64,000 bases of DNA from NCBI GenBank assembly GCA_032207245.1, contig CM063508.1, positions 189,793,796-189,857,795 of the forward strand. The letters run 5' to 3'. A model generated the notes under the pieces. The model searched no databases and was not told where the DNA came from. It worked only from the letters and a program-made list of their open reading frames with translations. Numbering within the stretch: the stretch's first letter is position 1; each line of letters opens with the position of its first letter. Source of the DNA: Pardosa pseudoannulata (taxonomy: Eukaryota > Arthropoda > Arachnida > Araneae > Lycosidae). The position numbers were made by a program, and so were the translations under genes. Positions 1 through 9,750 of the stretch are shown piece after piece.

Positions 1-408
1 AAAACCAGTTATTATGTATAAATAATTTCAAAAATACTTTAAAAATCACAGTAAAGATATGAAGTATATTAGCACATTTAGTCTGGTGATTCCTTTTCGA
101 TTCATATAAAATTTTGGAGAATTATCTGATGATAGTGCAGAAACTATAGAAAAGTATGCAATCAATAGCAAAAATTACATCTGGAAACCTCAATGCTCCA
201 TTTATTTTTGTTTTTATACAAAATACAATCTGATCATGTTGTAAGAACCTAACATATTCCTGATACCATATAAACAGATAAAATACAGAAGTACATGGAT
301 TTTACCCCTCAAAAAATAGAAATAAAACAAGTGGCAAAGGGATTCAAACTTTTATTATTATATGATGATTTTTAAAAAAAAGGTAAAATTCCTGTAAAAC
401 AAATATCT

Positions 409-1030
409 ATTAGACTTCCAATAGAAAACTAAAACTAATTCATCTGCATACAAATATGTGTGTGTGATATACATACACACTTACACATATGTATATAAAC
501 ATCTGATTTAGGCATTTGGAAGTTACAGTGTTGTTTCTAATCATACATCTGATGGCTGACCACTGGCTCATTTGTGAAAATGCATTTATTATTACTTATT
601 TACTACTGATGATTGGTAATTATCAATAGTAAAAAATCCAAAGCAATGTATATGATAGTGTAAAAACAAAGTAAAATGTTATTATGTTTCAAATAAAACA
701 CATTCTTATTCTTTCATTAGAAAACTAAAATTAATTCAACTGCATATACATATATATGCAATCACTTATATGTGTATAAATATCTGACTTAGGCAAGTGA
801 CACTTAGTGTGTTGTTTCATATGATACAGATAGTTGGCCATTCATTTGTTTATAAAAATGGATCCTTTTGTACAACTGATCGGTAACTACCAGTAGTGAA
901 AGAATTCTGAGCTTTTAATGTATGTAAAAATAAACAGAAATGAGCTTTCAAGATTCAAGCAAAGCAACTATCTGTTAAACTTTCATTAGGAAATTAAATT
1001 CACATGCACACACACATATATATGTGAGTG
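409..1030. repeat. decayed tandem duplication, ~0.3 kb unit, about 3 copies
   Basis: Three blocks begin with related sequence (a pyrimidine-rich start, then AAAACTAAAAYTAATTCA) near 409, 708 and 977. The first two then share a CA/TA-rich stretch, the motif ATCTGAYTTAGGCA, TGTTGTTTC and a match around GATGGCTGACC/GATAGTTGGCC. Spacing is about 300 and 270 bp. The third block runs into a TA microsatellite. I see no coding sequence here. Confidence 0.55.
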
Positions 1031-1036
1031 TGCATA

Positions 1037-1049
1037 AATATATATATAT

Positions 1050-1093
<44 letters not shown>

Positions 1094-1096
1094 TAC
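1037..1096. repeat. (TA)n microsatellite
   Basis: Nearly pure TA dinucleotides, directly visible. It adjoins the end of the dispersed repeat that starts near 1097. Confidence 0.9.
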
Positions 1097-1580
1097 CCTA
1101 AATTCCTGCGTATAATCCGAGGATTGTTCGTTAAAAAACTTTAAATTTTCTTCTAGTGCGTATTATACGCCGCCCCTTATTCGCTGCTGTTAAAAATTTT
1201 TAATACAACTTACAAATATCTTTCCCAAAGAAAAATAGATGGCAGCACCTGCTCACATATACAGGTTTGTTTGTTTTTCTTTAAAGATCATTTTCAGTTA
1301 AGGACACAGCAGTTTGATAAAAGCTCCTGATTAAATTAATATTTTCTATTTTGTTTATTTCTATCAAGAAATAAAACTTGTATAATCTGAAATGGCGGCA
1401 CTCCATTTCTTTTTCACTTTCAGCTCGCCAGATGGCGCCAAAACTATCAGTTGGTTTGGTTTGGTATGGAGTGCTACGGTCTTGAAATTTTAACACAGAT
1501 CGCAAATAACCATCTGAAATTTAAAAAAAAAAAAAAAAAAAAAAAGATTCATTTTAAGAATTCTAAATTTTAACATGGGG
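1097..1580 (-). repeat. dispersed repeat copy A, possibly a DNA-transposon fragment
   Basis: The reverse complement aligns at roughly 80% or better to 16525-16990 on the plus strand. Shared landmarks include GTTATTTGCGATCTGTG, GGCGCCATCTG, TTATACAAGT, AGCTTTTATCAAACTGCTG, GATATTTGTAA, and a GCGTATAATACGC-like end. A short reading frame (1281-1505) is shared by both copies, but I noted only amino-acid-changing differences (F/S, F/C, I/T, I/M), which argues against a protein. Relative to copy B this copy has about 35 extra bp (1453-1488) that match the SINE-like repeat. The GCGTATAATAC/GCGGATTATA termini resemble pogo-like ends, but the superfamily is not settled. Confidence 0.6.
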
Positions 1581-3033
1581 ATAGTGTGGTTTTAGGGAGC
1601 AGTGGGGGACTTGGGGAATTCCTGGTCAAACTTAGCGTCTTTTTACCTTACCGTCAAGCTCTACGCCAAGAAAATAGGGGCGTGGTTTACTCGAATCAGA
1701 CTAATCGAAAGACTAAGAATTCGATTTGTAAAACGACTATTTTAGCAGAAATCGGTTCTAAGTGATGCAGAAACGTGTTTTCAGACAACTCGACTGAAAA
1801 TGGAGTCAGGACTTAAGGGCCTATCACACGACAGTTTAAAAATGCACAGACAACTGTTTCACCCTGCAGTTTCGACCGATTTTTCAGGTTATAGGGTTGC
1901 TATGCAGTCGAAGTGCTCGTACCAAATTTTGGCATGGAATCGCTTAAAAGCGACTGTACGAATATCACCAGGCTTAAAAAAATTTTTTGGACCTGGTAGC
2001 ACTTGCAGCTTTGTAACCAAGGGAATATTTAGAGCTAGTCCAATATTAAGTTAACAAAGGTAAAGTTATGACAGTATCATATATCATTTATCCAAACCCC
2101 ATTTTTTCCCACTACATATAAAAAAATCATAATAGGAATTATAACTATTGTTCTGTTCTTCTGTATATTCTGCACTAAATCTTTAACAAAATATAAAGAT
2201 ATGGATATTAAAAAAGAAGAAAGTTTCCAAACAATACATTACTAGTCAATGCGCAATGAGCATAAAAAAATAATTATAAGTTAAAAATTATTTAAAATTT
2301 CAAAACCTAACTAGATATAATCTATATCAAACTTAAAATATATTTAAATAGAAAACAATAAAAAATCAAAACTTAATGTGTAAAAACAAAGTTTTAAATA
2401 TGGTCCACCTGACACTAGTGAAATTCTTGCAAAAATTAAGTCTTAAAATATTATTTTAATTTTATTAAGTGTCATGCTTAAAACTGTACAGCAAAGTTTG
2501 AATTTTTAACTTTGCTAAATCTCTTTTTAATTTATCCTTTATGGATTTTAGCTCTAAAGCTATGTAATGTCCAAAAATGCCTCCTTGGCATCTTCTTAAA
2601 CTTCATTTAAATTTTTTAGACAAGCAGTAAATTTTGTCAAAGCTTCTACAGCCTGTCTATTTCTTTTCTTCCAAGTAAGGGTATTTTGTCTCTAAAAATG
2701 TAGCATTAACAACAGCACTGCATCCGCTATAAATGAGGCATATCTCCAATATCTTCGCAAAAAGATTGTTCCTAAAAATTGAAAAAATATTAATTCTTAA
2801 AGTCACCTTTATACATCCTGATAGTAATAGATAAAGGCAACACATATTTATTTGATAATGCTTACAATAATAGCAATATAACTGAAAAAAAAATAGAAAT
2901 AACACTGTGAACAATTATGGTCATATGTATGCATGCACTGACAATTAAAAATTAAATTAAAACTAAAATGATAGAAATGAGTACAAAATTAAAATAAAGG
3001 AATTATAGCTCATTACCACTTGTATTTATAAAC
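1581..3033. other. intergenic AT-rich DNA, no supported gene
   Basis: Several short open frames occur (1800-2054 plus, 2657-2914 minus) without recognisable domains, splice context or coding-like composition. Composition is AT-rich with many A/T runs. I see no RNA gene. Confidence 0.6.
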
Positions 3034-3038
3034 ATCTA

Positions 3039-3249
3039 TGTAATGTATCTGGCAACAGCCAGAATAAAAGAACTCTGTATCAATTGGAATCTGGCAACAC
3101 CAGATAGAGAGAATTCTGTTTTTGGGTTAAGAACATCAGAACAATAACATCAAGCTTAAAAAATGTACATATAACGTGATTTGTGATTTGTGAATAAATA
3201 TGTTTTCGTGAACATCTGCATCTTATATTAAGGCCCCTAAAACACTACA
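3039..3249 (+). repeat. 5' LTR of the Gypsy element
   Basis: 211 bp, starting TGTAATGTATCTGG and ending AACACTACA. It matches the 3' LTR base for base except for one fewer A in the A-run near 3160. It contains AATAAA-type motifs (for example GTGAATAAATATG) that may serve as poly(A) signals. A GGCAACA motif occurs twice inside (TCTGGCAACAGCC and TCTGGCAACACC). Confidence 0.97.
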
Positions 3250-3252
3250 TTT

Positions 3253-3270
3253 TGGCGACGAGGATAAAAA
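3253..3270 (+). promoter_or_regulatory. tRNA primer-binding site
   Basis: TGGCGACGAGGAT lies three bases downstream of the 5' LTR. A TGGCGACGAGG-like sequence is the usual PBS of mag-type Gypsy elements and is thought to pair with a tRNA 3' end; tRNA-Ser is my recollection and was not checked. Confidence 0.7.
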
Positions 3271-3290
3271 AAGAACAGAAGTAAAGCATC

Positions 3291-3809
3291 ATGTCAACGG
3301 AAACTAGAGCGATTGATTTATCGAAGTTTACTTTCAACGAATTTTGCCCAGGTAAGGATGATATACGATATTATTTTAGACGTTTTGAACTTGAAATAAG
3401 AGTTTTTCGTATCACTGAAGATGCAGATAAACGAGATTTAATTTTACGTTGTATGGGACCTTGTTTATTTAAACTAGTAAATGATAATTTTGATCCTATT
3501 TCTCCTGACGAAAAAACTTATTCTGAAATCAAAGATTTTTTGGAACAGCATTTTAAACCGGCAACAAACATCCATGTCGAAAGAACAAAATTTTCCCAAC
3601 GTTTTCGCCGTAACGGTGAATCAATAGCTGAATTTAATGCTGCTTTACGAACTCTTGCTGTAAACTGTAAATTTAAGAATTCTTTAGATGAACGTTTAAG
3701 AGATCAATTAATACTGGGTATCAATGATTCCCGAATACAAGAACATTTGTTTCGTGTACAAGATGTAGAAGCAGAATTGAAATATACTGAGAATCGGGCT
3801 TTAAATTGA
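3291..3809 (+). CDS. gag: Gypsy gag, capsid part (truncated)
   Basis: 172 codons from an ATG 41 bases after the LTR. The product resembles the retrotransposon gag capsid region of mag-type elements, which packages the element RNA into particles. Visible features: an aromatic/charged segment (IRYYFRRFELEIRVF), the conserved block Q-R-F-R-R-N-GES-x-x-EF near residues 104-115, and an L-R-DQL-x-x-GI-ND-x-x-IQEHL block near 140-155. The zinc knuckle expected at the C-terminus is absent because a TGA ends the frame; a zinc-knuckle-like sequence reappears at about 4436 in the pol frame. The frame is either truncated or joined to pol by splicing. Confidence 0.85.
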   Translation: MSTETRAIDLSKFTFNEFCPGKDDIRYYFRRFELEIRVFRITEDADKRDLILRCMGPCLFKLVNDNFDPISPDEKTYSEIKDFLEQHFKPATNIHVERTKFSQRFRRNGESIAEFNAALRTLAVNCKFKNSLDERLRDQLILGINDSRIQEHLFRVQDVEAELKYTENRALN

Positions 3810-4426
3810 TTATCGAGTTTCACGAATACTCTGTGAAACTGATTATTTGTCACGTCATTTTATTGGTTTCGTGAATATATAAATAATTCGTAACTAATGA
3901 ATGTTTGAAGTATAACTTTTTCTCATTGCGACCTAATTCAACTAATTATGCGTTTTGTTTTAGTTATTTTTCCTGACGTTTATGTTATTTCAGGATGGAG
4001 TATCGTTTTTTAGAACTTTTGTTTACCGGCAAATTGTTGAAAAAGTCACTGAACCCTCGGGCTAAAATAACGAGATAATTTACGTGTGGGCGTTTAAAAA
4101 ACATTAAATTTAAGCATTCATTTAGATGAACCGAATTTCTGTTTAATTCATTTTTAAAGTGTACCATATCATTAGAACCCATGTTTCCAGTGGAAAGCAA
4201 AATCAATTAACGTGATTTTTTATGCTTTCTATTATTTTTTTTTTATATAATTTTTTATTTTATCACTTTTTTTAATTTATGTTTTTCCTCTTCTTGAAAG
4301 TTTTTTTTGTTTTTTTTTTTTATTTTTTTAAATTATTTTTATGTTTTTATGTTTTTTATCATGTATTTTTTCTTTATTTTATTAACGTATTTTTTTTTTG
4401 TTATTTGTTATTGTAGAGCTGAATAG
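3810..4426 (+). other. T-rich non-coding stretch between gag and pol
   Basis: About 0.6 kb with stops in all frames, becoming extremely T-rich from 4219 and ending TTATTTGTTATTGTAG at 4416, which looks like a 3' splice site. It sits exactly where the gag C-terminus should be. It may be an intron, an insertion with lost boundaries, or a diverged segment. No clear donor was found next to the gag stop. Confidence 0.5.
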
Positions 4427-7400
4427 CCACTTTGTTGTCATACTAAAGGACATTTTGAAAAAGTATGTGTACGATCTGGGAATGCAGAATTCGTTCATCA
4501 TATTTTTCACATAAGCAATGATAATAAATATCAGGTTAGAGCTGTAATTAACAAGAAAGAAATTGATTTTCAATACGATACTGGATCAGGGAAATCTATA
4601 ATACCTGAAAGTTTTTATAGAATAATTGGGAAACCGAAACTTTTAAAATCTAAACAACTAATTGCGTATCCTGATAAACCGATTGCAACACTGGGAGACA
4701 TTAAAGTGAAAATCAAAATCGGATCGAAATCGGAAGATTGTTTACTAACAGTAGTACCAGGTAACAGTGTACCTATATTAGGCAAGGATTTGATGGAAGT
4801 ATTCCATTTAGAACCAAAATTTGAGGTAAAATATATTGATAAAAATGTTCGAACACTTGAATCACAACTTCTTGAAGATTATGCTGATATATTTGATCAA
4901 ACTAAAATAGGTACAGTTCGAAGTTTTGAGGCGGTCATCAGATTGCATGATAACGCAAAACCAGTAATCTGTAAGGCTCGATCTGTTCCATATGCGCTTA
5001 AGCCTGCTGCCGATAAAGAAATTGATCGTTTGATAGAAAATGGCACTTTAGAAAGTGTTAATATTAACGAGCAAACCGTACAATGGGCGTCACCAGTTGT
5101 TTATGTAACAAAGAAAAATGGTCAAATTAGATTATGTGGCGATTTTAAATCCACGATAAACAAACATATGATAACAGAACAATATCCGTATCCAACATTC
5201 GAAGACATTGTTTCTAAATTAAATGGTTGCACAATTTTTAGTGTAATTGATTTAAAGGATGCATTTTTGCAAGTTAAAGTTAGTGAAGAATCTCGGAAAT
5301 ATTTAGTAATTGCTACACATAGAGGATATTATCGCTTTTGTCGAATGCCTTTTGGCATATCAGCAGCACCCATAATATTTCAAAAATTGATGGACCAGTT
5401 TCTTATTGGAATCGAAGGTGTTACATGGTTTCAAGATGACATTGCAGTCGGAGGTCGAAATATACAAGAACATGCTCAACGACTTCGACAGGTATTTGAA
5501 ATTTTTCGTAAGGTCGGTTTAAAAACACAAATGTCAAAAATACAGTTGTTCAAAGAAGAAATTAAATTTCTTGGACATGTGATTAACAAAACAGGCATTT
5601 CGCCAGACATTGAACGAATACGCGCTTTGAGAGAACAACCACCTCCAAATAATGTTTCAGAACTCCGATCATTTTTAGGATCTGTGAATTATTATAGCCG
5701 CTTTGTGAAGAATTTACAAATACTGTGCACACCCTTACACGAACTATTAACAAAAAATTCTTCTTGGGAATGGACTGAACGTCATCAAAATACATTCGAA
5801 AAAATTAGGGAAAGTATTTCATCTCCAGCCATACTGGTACATTTTGATCCAAAACAACCAATAATTTTAGCTTGTGATTCATCAATTCGAGGACTTGGTG
5901 CAGTTATACAACATCGCATAGAGGGGGAACTGAAGCTCATTGCTGCTGCTTCTAGAACTTTAACACCTGCTGAACGCAATTATTCAAATATAGATCGTGA
6001 GGCCCTAGCAATTATGTTTGGGTTACAAAAGTTCTATAAATACCTCATTGGACACCATTTCATTATTCAGAGTGATCATAAACCATTAGAGCGTATATTA
6101 AATCAACACAAAGAAGTTCCAAGTTTAGCAGCCTCAAGGTTAACAAGATGGGCTATAACTCTAGGTGCTTTCGATTACGAAATAGAGCATCGTCCTGGCC
6201 AACAAATGGTGGTTCCAGATGCCTTGTCACGTTTGCCGTTACCAGATAAGAAAGTAAGTAAATTTGAAGATTCTTCATTTGTTTACAGCATTGCCAATCA
6301 CACAATACATGAACTTACGTTAACACGTCGCACATTACGTAGATTTACGGAAAAGGATTCCGTCCTATCAAAGGTAATTCTATACATTGAGAAAGGCTGG
6401 CCCTCAAAACAAAATATTGACGAAGCACTTATTCCTTTTTTTGAGAAAAGAAATGAGCTTACTTATGAACAAAGAATTTTGCTGCTGAACAATCGTTTAG
6501 TGATTCCGGAGAAATTAAGATATTTAGTGATTGATAAACTCCACGAATCACATACTGGCATAGTTGCAATGAAATCTGTTGCCAGAATGTCAGTATGGTG
6601 GCCTGCCATCGATAGAGACATCGAACAAACAGTCAGATATTGTAATGATTGCAATGAACATCATCCAAAAATTGCTGAGTCTCCATTATTGTTATGGAAC
6701 AACACTGGTAAACCTTGGGATAGAGTTCACATTGATTTAGCTCAACTTCATGGTGAAAATTGGCTCTTCATCATCGATTCTCATTCACGTTGGCTGGAAG
6801 TCTTTAAACTTAAAAATGTTACATCATTAGATATCATAAAGTGTTTCAGAAAATTATTTAGTTCTTATGGAATATGTCGGATAATTGTGTCTGACAATGG
6901 TCCACAATTTACTTCCACCGAATTTCGAGAATTTTGCGAGATGAATGGTGTAAAACATATTCGATCTACTCCTTATCATTCCAGAAGTAACGGACTAGCA
7001 GAGCGTGTCATACGCACATTTAAAACCCGCTTCAAGAAAACATCTAATCAGTTTTCCGATCAAGAGCATCAGCTACAAGTTTTTTTATTTACTTATCGAA
7101 CAACCATACATCGAGCAACGGGTTGCACACCAGCGAAGCTATTTCTCAACAGAGAACTTTCAACTTTATTTGATCGGTTGAAACCTGACCATATAAACGA
7201 CGTGGAAAGCTTAAAATCAAAATTTTATCATGATAGATTTTCTATACACAGAGACTTTGAAATTGGAGACAATGTGTGGATTAAACGAGGAATTGACCAA
7301 ACGTGGAAACCAGGAACAATAAAGGATAAAACAGGTCCTTTATCTTATAGAACACAGCAAGGTATGCATGTACATGCTGATCATTTACGGAAACGAGAAC

Positions 7401-7609
7401 AAGAACACACTCAACAGTCACCAACACCTGTAGATAAATCCGATGAAAAAGCTACGCCAGAGACTGTTTCAGATTTCCAATTACCAGAGTTAGACGGTAC
7501 AGATATCCATTTACCAGAAGTCACTACTCCCGAACAAGGAACTTTTCTTCGACGTTCCAGTCGAATTAGACATGAACCTAAACGTTTCCATGAGGAATTT
7601 AACTATTGA
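4427..7609 (+). CDS. pol: Gypsy pol polyprotein (protease, RT, RNase H, integrase)
   Basis: An open frame of 1060 codons after a TAG at 4424-4426; the first internal start-like codon (GTG) is at 4706. Domains in order, by residue from 4427: zinc-knuckle-like C-HTKG-H-FEKV-C at the very start; aspartic protease DTGS at 51-54; reverse transcriptase with active site FQDD at 335-338; RNase H with the ACDSS aspartate at 484; integrase HHCC zinc finger from about 706 (ESHTG...YCNDC); and catalytic D770, D823 and E859, spaced D-52-D-35-E with the SDNGPQF block. A C-terminal tail with a DNVWIKRG core follows. All catalytic residues are present, so this copy could encode active enzymes. How it is joined to gag is unclear; a frame change, readthrough or splicing would be needed. 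Confidence 0.95.
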   Translation, partial: PLCCHTKGHFEKVCVRSGNAEFVHHIFHISNDNKYQVRAVINKKEIDFQYDTGSGKSIIPESFYRIIGKPKLLKSKQLIAYPDKPIATLGDIKVKIKIGSKSEDCLLTVVPGNSVPILGKDLMEVFHLEPKFEVKYIDKNVRTLESQLLEDYADIFDQTKIGTVRSFEAVIRLHDNAKPVICKARSVPYALKPAADKEIDRLIENGTLESVNINEQTVQWASPVVYVTKKNGQIRLCGDFKSTINKHMITEQYPYPTFEDIVSKLNGCTIFSVIDLKDAFLQVKVSEESRKYLVIATHRGYYRFCRMPFGISAAPIIFQKLMDQFLIGIEGVTWFQDDIAVGGRNIQEHAQRLRQVFEIFRKVGLKTQMSKIQLFKEEIKFLGHVINKTGISPDIERIRALREQPPPNNVSELRSFLGSVNYYSRFVKNLQILCTPLHELLTKNSSWEWTERHQNTFEKIRESISSPAILVHFDPKQPIILACDSSIRGLGAVIQHRIEGELKLIAAASRTLTPAERNYSNIDREALAIMFGLQKFYKYLIGHHFIIQSDHKPLERILNQHKEVPSLAASRLTRWAITLGAFDYEIEHRPGQQMVVPDALSRLPLPDKKVSKFEDSSFVYSIANHTIHELTLTRRTLRRFTEKDSVLSKVILYIEKGWPSKQNIDEALIPFFEKRNELTYEQRILLLNNRLVIPEKLRYLVIDKLHESHTGIVAMKSVARMSVWWPAIDRDIEQTVRYCNDCNEHHPKIAESPLLLWNNTGKPWDRVHIDLAQLHGENWLFIIDSHSRWLEVFKLKNVTSLDIIKCFRKLFSSYGICRIIVSDNGPQFTSTEFREFCEMNGVKHIRSTPYHSRSNGLAERVIRTFKTRFKKTSNQFSDQEHQLQVFLFTYRTTIHRATGCTPAKLFLNRELSTLFDRLKPDHINDVESLKSKFYHDRFSIHRDFEIGDNVWIKRGIDQTWKPGTIKDKTGPLSYRTQQGMHVHADHLRKREQEHTQQSPTPVDKSDEKATPETVSDFQLPELDGTDIHLPEVTTPEQGTFLRRSSRIRHEPKRFHEEFNY

Positions 7610-7675
7610 CTATTTAATGTTAATTTGTTGTGTTTTAAATATTTGAATGTGTATTATCTGTTTAACAACTTTAAT

Positions 7676-7692
7676 TTTAAGGGGGGAAAAGA
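7676..7692 (+). promoter_or_regulatory. polypurine tract for plus-strand priming
   Basis: TTTAAGGGGGGAAAAGA abuts the 3' LTR start at 7693, as expected for a retrotransposon polypurine tract. Confidence 0.9.
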
Positions 7693-7904
7693 TGTAATGT
7701 ATCTGGCAACAGCCAGAATAAAAGAACTCTGTATCAATTGGAATCTGGCAACACCAGATAGAGAGAATTCTGTTTTTGGGTTAAGAACATCAGAACAATA
7801 ACATCAAGCTTAAAAAAATGTACATATAACGTGATTTGTGATTTGTGAATAAATATGTTTTCGTGAACATCTGCATCTTATATTAAGGCCCCTAAAACAC
7901 TACA
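7693..7904 (+). repeat. 3' LTR of the Gypsy element
   Basis: 212 bp, the same as the 5' LTR apart from one extra A. It is followed by the ATCTA duplication and then by an A-rich stretch of host DNA. Confidence 0.97.
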
Positions 7905-7909
7905 ATCTA

Positions 7910-8532
7910 CAAAAAAAAAAAAAAAAAACCCAATAATGTATACATGTGACGAGTAAATAGTAAATATTTACTTACATACACACACGCACACACACATATA
8001 TTAGCAAATAAACTATTTTACAAGGTAAAGATTTGATGCACAAACATAAACAAAATCCTTTAATATGAAAAAAACACAGCATTCTTTATTAGTTAATCTC
8101 CAATCAGTTTTGAAAAGTGTTATATTAAACTTAAAATAAGTTACACATCAAACATTCATACATATACAATCTAATCTATTAAATGTAAACAAACATTGGC
8201 GATAATTTGGCGATATTTCTTAAATAATGATAGAAAAAGAAAAACAACAATTCTGAAGAGAGAACATATAAATATATAAGCATATATGTAATCTTAGGTT
8301 TAATAAAACTAAAATATGGAGATAGGTAGGTACAAATAATACATACATATAATATATAAGTAAAACAATTACTTACCAACAGTGAATAGACTGGTATTTT
8401 CGGGCCACATTTCCATTGATTTGTTGGTAATTTCTTCAAAGTTTACTCTTTTAAGAACTTCCTTGGAATATAAGGAATCCCTTGTATCCCAGATATTGCT
8501 TCTTTATTGAACTTTAGGAACGAAAAATGCTT
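7910..8532. other. AT-rich spacer, nothing recognised
   Basis: It contains poly(A) at 7911-7928 and a short CA run near 7978-7997. The minus-strand frame at 8179-8439 has no recognisable domain and is very hydrophobic/low-complexity. No gene is supported. Confidence 0.6.
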
Positions 8533-8535
8533 TTA

Positions 8536-8718
8536 GGGCCCTACCATATTCACTCCGACAAGAGTCACGGACGACATAAACGTCATAATGACGTCACGAA
8601 GGGGAGGGAGTCACCAAGAATTGGAATTTGGTACCATATTCAACAAACGGACGACATAAGTCGTTCCATCTATCTCACTTTTAAGACATACCAGTCACCG
8701 AGTATTTGGTACGTGACA
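8536..8718 (+). mobile_element. 183 bp MITE, outer copy
   Basis: Begins GGGCCCTACCATATTCACTC and ends GGTACGTGACA, flanked by TA on both sides (8534-8535, 8719-8720). The two ends are imperfect inverted repeats (TACCATATTCACTC versus TACCAAATACTC). An equally long 183 bp copy lies inverted at 11691-11873. It carries a perfect TGACGTCA palindrome (CRE/ATF-type) at 8589-8596. It lies directly against the left end of the giant inverted repeat, which starts with the same GGGCCCTACC terminus. Confidence 0.8.
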
Positions 8719-9112
8719 TAGGGCCCTACCATATTCACTCCGACAAGAGTCACGGACGAAAATGACGATCTTCAGAATCACTGTCGCACGCCTGGATTAT
8801 GTCGGCCAAGCGACTATTTCATACCATATTGCCATCAAGTGACATAGTAACTGGTCTGTGACTCCTCCTACTACGGCTACACCCCCAATTACGTTTCTGA
8901 TAAAGGCGGAGCTTATTGATGTAGTCATCTTCACTCTACTGACCAATCAAAAAATTGGAAACAGTGTAGATATTCTTAACTGCAAAAATTAACTGCGTTT
9001 TATTTTCAGAACCATGTGCTCGTTTGTATTAGTCCTAGTTAGTTTGAATGTGTGGTGCCATGTGTAATGAATTCTGTGATTAATAATTATTAATTATGTG
9101 ATAGTATGTGTT

Positions 9113-9476
9113 TCATATGATTATGGATATATACCAAAGAGTGATGGGGAATAAAGGTATAGTTTAATTTTTTATCATTTAATCTATGTAGATAATTGCT
9201 TCAATTTTCAAACTTGTCCGTCGTTTTTTTATTTTATAAACTATTTATCTATTACTCAGCAGTTTATAATATGGTGTCTATAAGAAACTTTTTTGATAGT
9301 GATTTGTATATTTCTAATTGCATATTCGCACTTATTTATTTATTGTATCTTATTGTATTTTGTATATTCGTACTTGTAATAAAACAAGTACTTTTATTAC
9401 TTACCATCTTTTTATCATGAAATGTCAATGGAAAAATGTTTCAGTGGGCTTTATTGATGCACTCAAACACACACAT

Positions 9477-9547
<71 letters not shown>

Positions 9548-9750
9548 ACTAATCACATATGCTTTCATATATATATATATGTACCAGGTTATTTATCCTT
9601 CCTTTAAACAAATTGTTTTATGTTTAAAAAGTTATTCTATTCAAAAGTTATTGTTCATTTCCTTTTTTATATAATTCTAAATGTGAATATTATGAAGTTT
9701 TAATCACGAGTTATATAATTTTGAAAACATTTGTTAATATTTTTTGATTT
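9113..9750. other. unpaired segment in left palindrome arm
   Basis: The right arm goes straight from GTGATAGTAT to TTTTTTTGCTTTCTATATTTT; the left arm has about 640 bp between these. It is either an insertion in the left arm or a deletion in the right. It holds the CA/TA microsatellite at 9463-9545. Open frames here are microsatellite artefacts. Confidence 0.75.
9463..9545. repeat. compound (CA)n(TA)n microsatellite
   Basis: A CA run passing directly into a TA run. The same architecture is seen at 50449-50530. Confidence 0.95.

Larger units (their letters stand above)
3034..7909 (+). mobile_element. Gypsy (Ty3-like) LTR retrotransposon, young insertion
   Basis: A complete element: 5' LTR 3039-3249, primer-binding site, gag fragment, pol frame, polypurine tract and 3' LTR 7693-7904. 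It is flanked by the 5 bp target duplication ATCTA (3034-3038 and 7905-7909). LTRs begin TGT and end ACA. The two LTRs differ by a single A in one A-run, so insertion was recent. No env frame follows pol. The gag resembles mag-type Gypsy elements of arthropods. The only oddity is the 0.6 kb T-rich stretch between gag and pol. Confidence 0.96.

Noticed and set aside
8527..8721. Shared 64-71 codon frame in the two MITE copies (8527-8721, 11688-11903)
   Set aside because: Conserved only because the 183 bp MITE copies are nearly identical; no domain.
9318..9548. Frames ending in His-Thr and Ile-Tyr runs (also 50424-50664, 50941-51177)
   Set aside because: Translations of CA/TA microsatellites.
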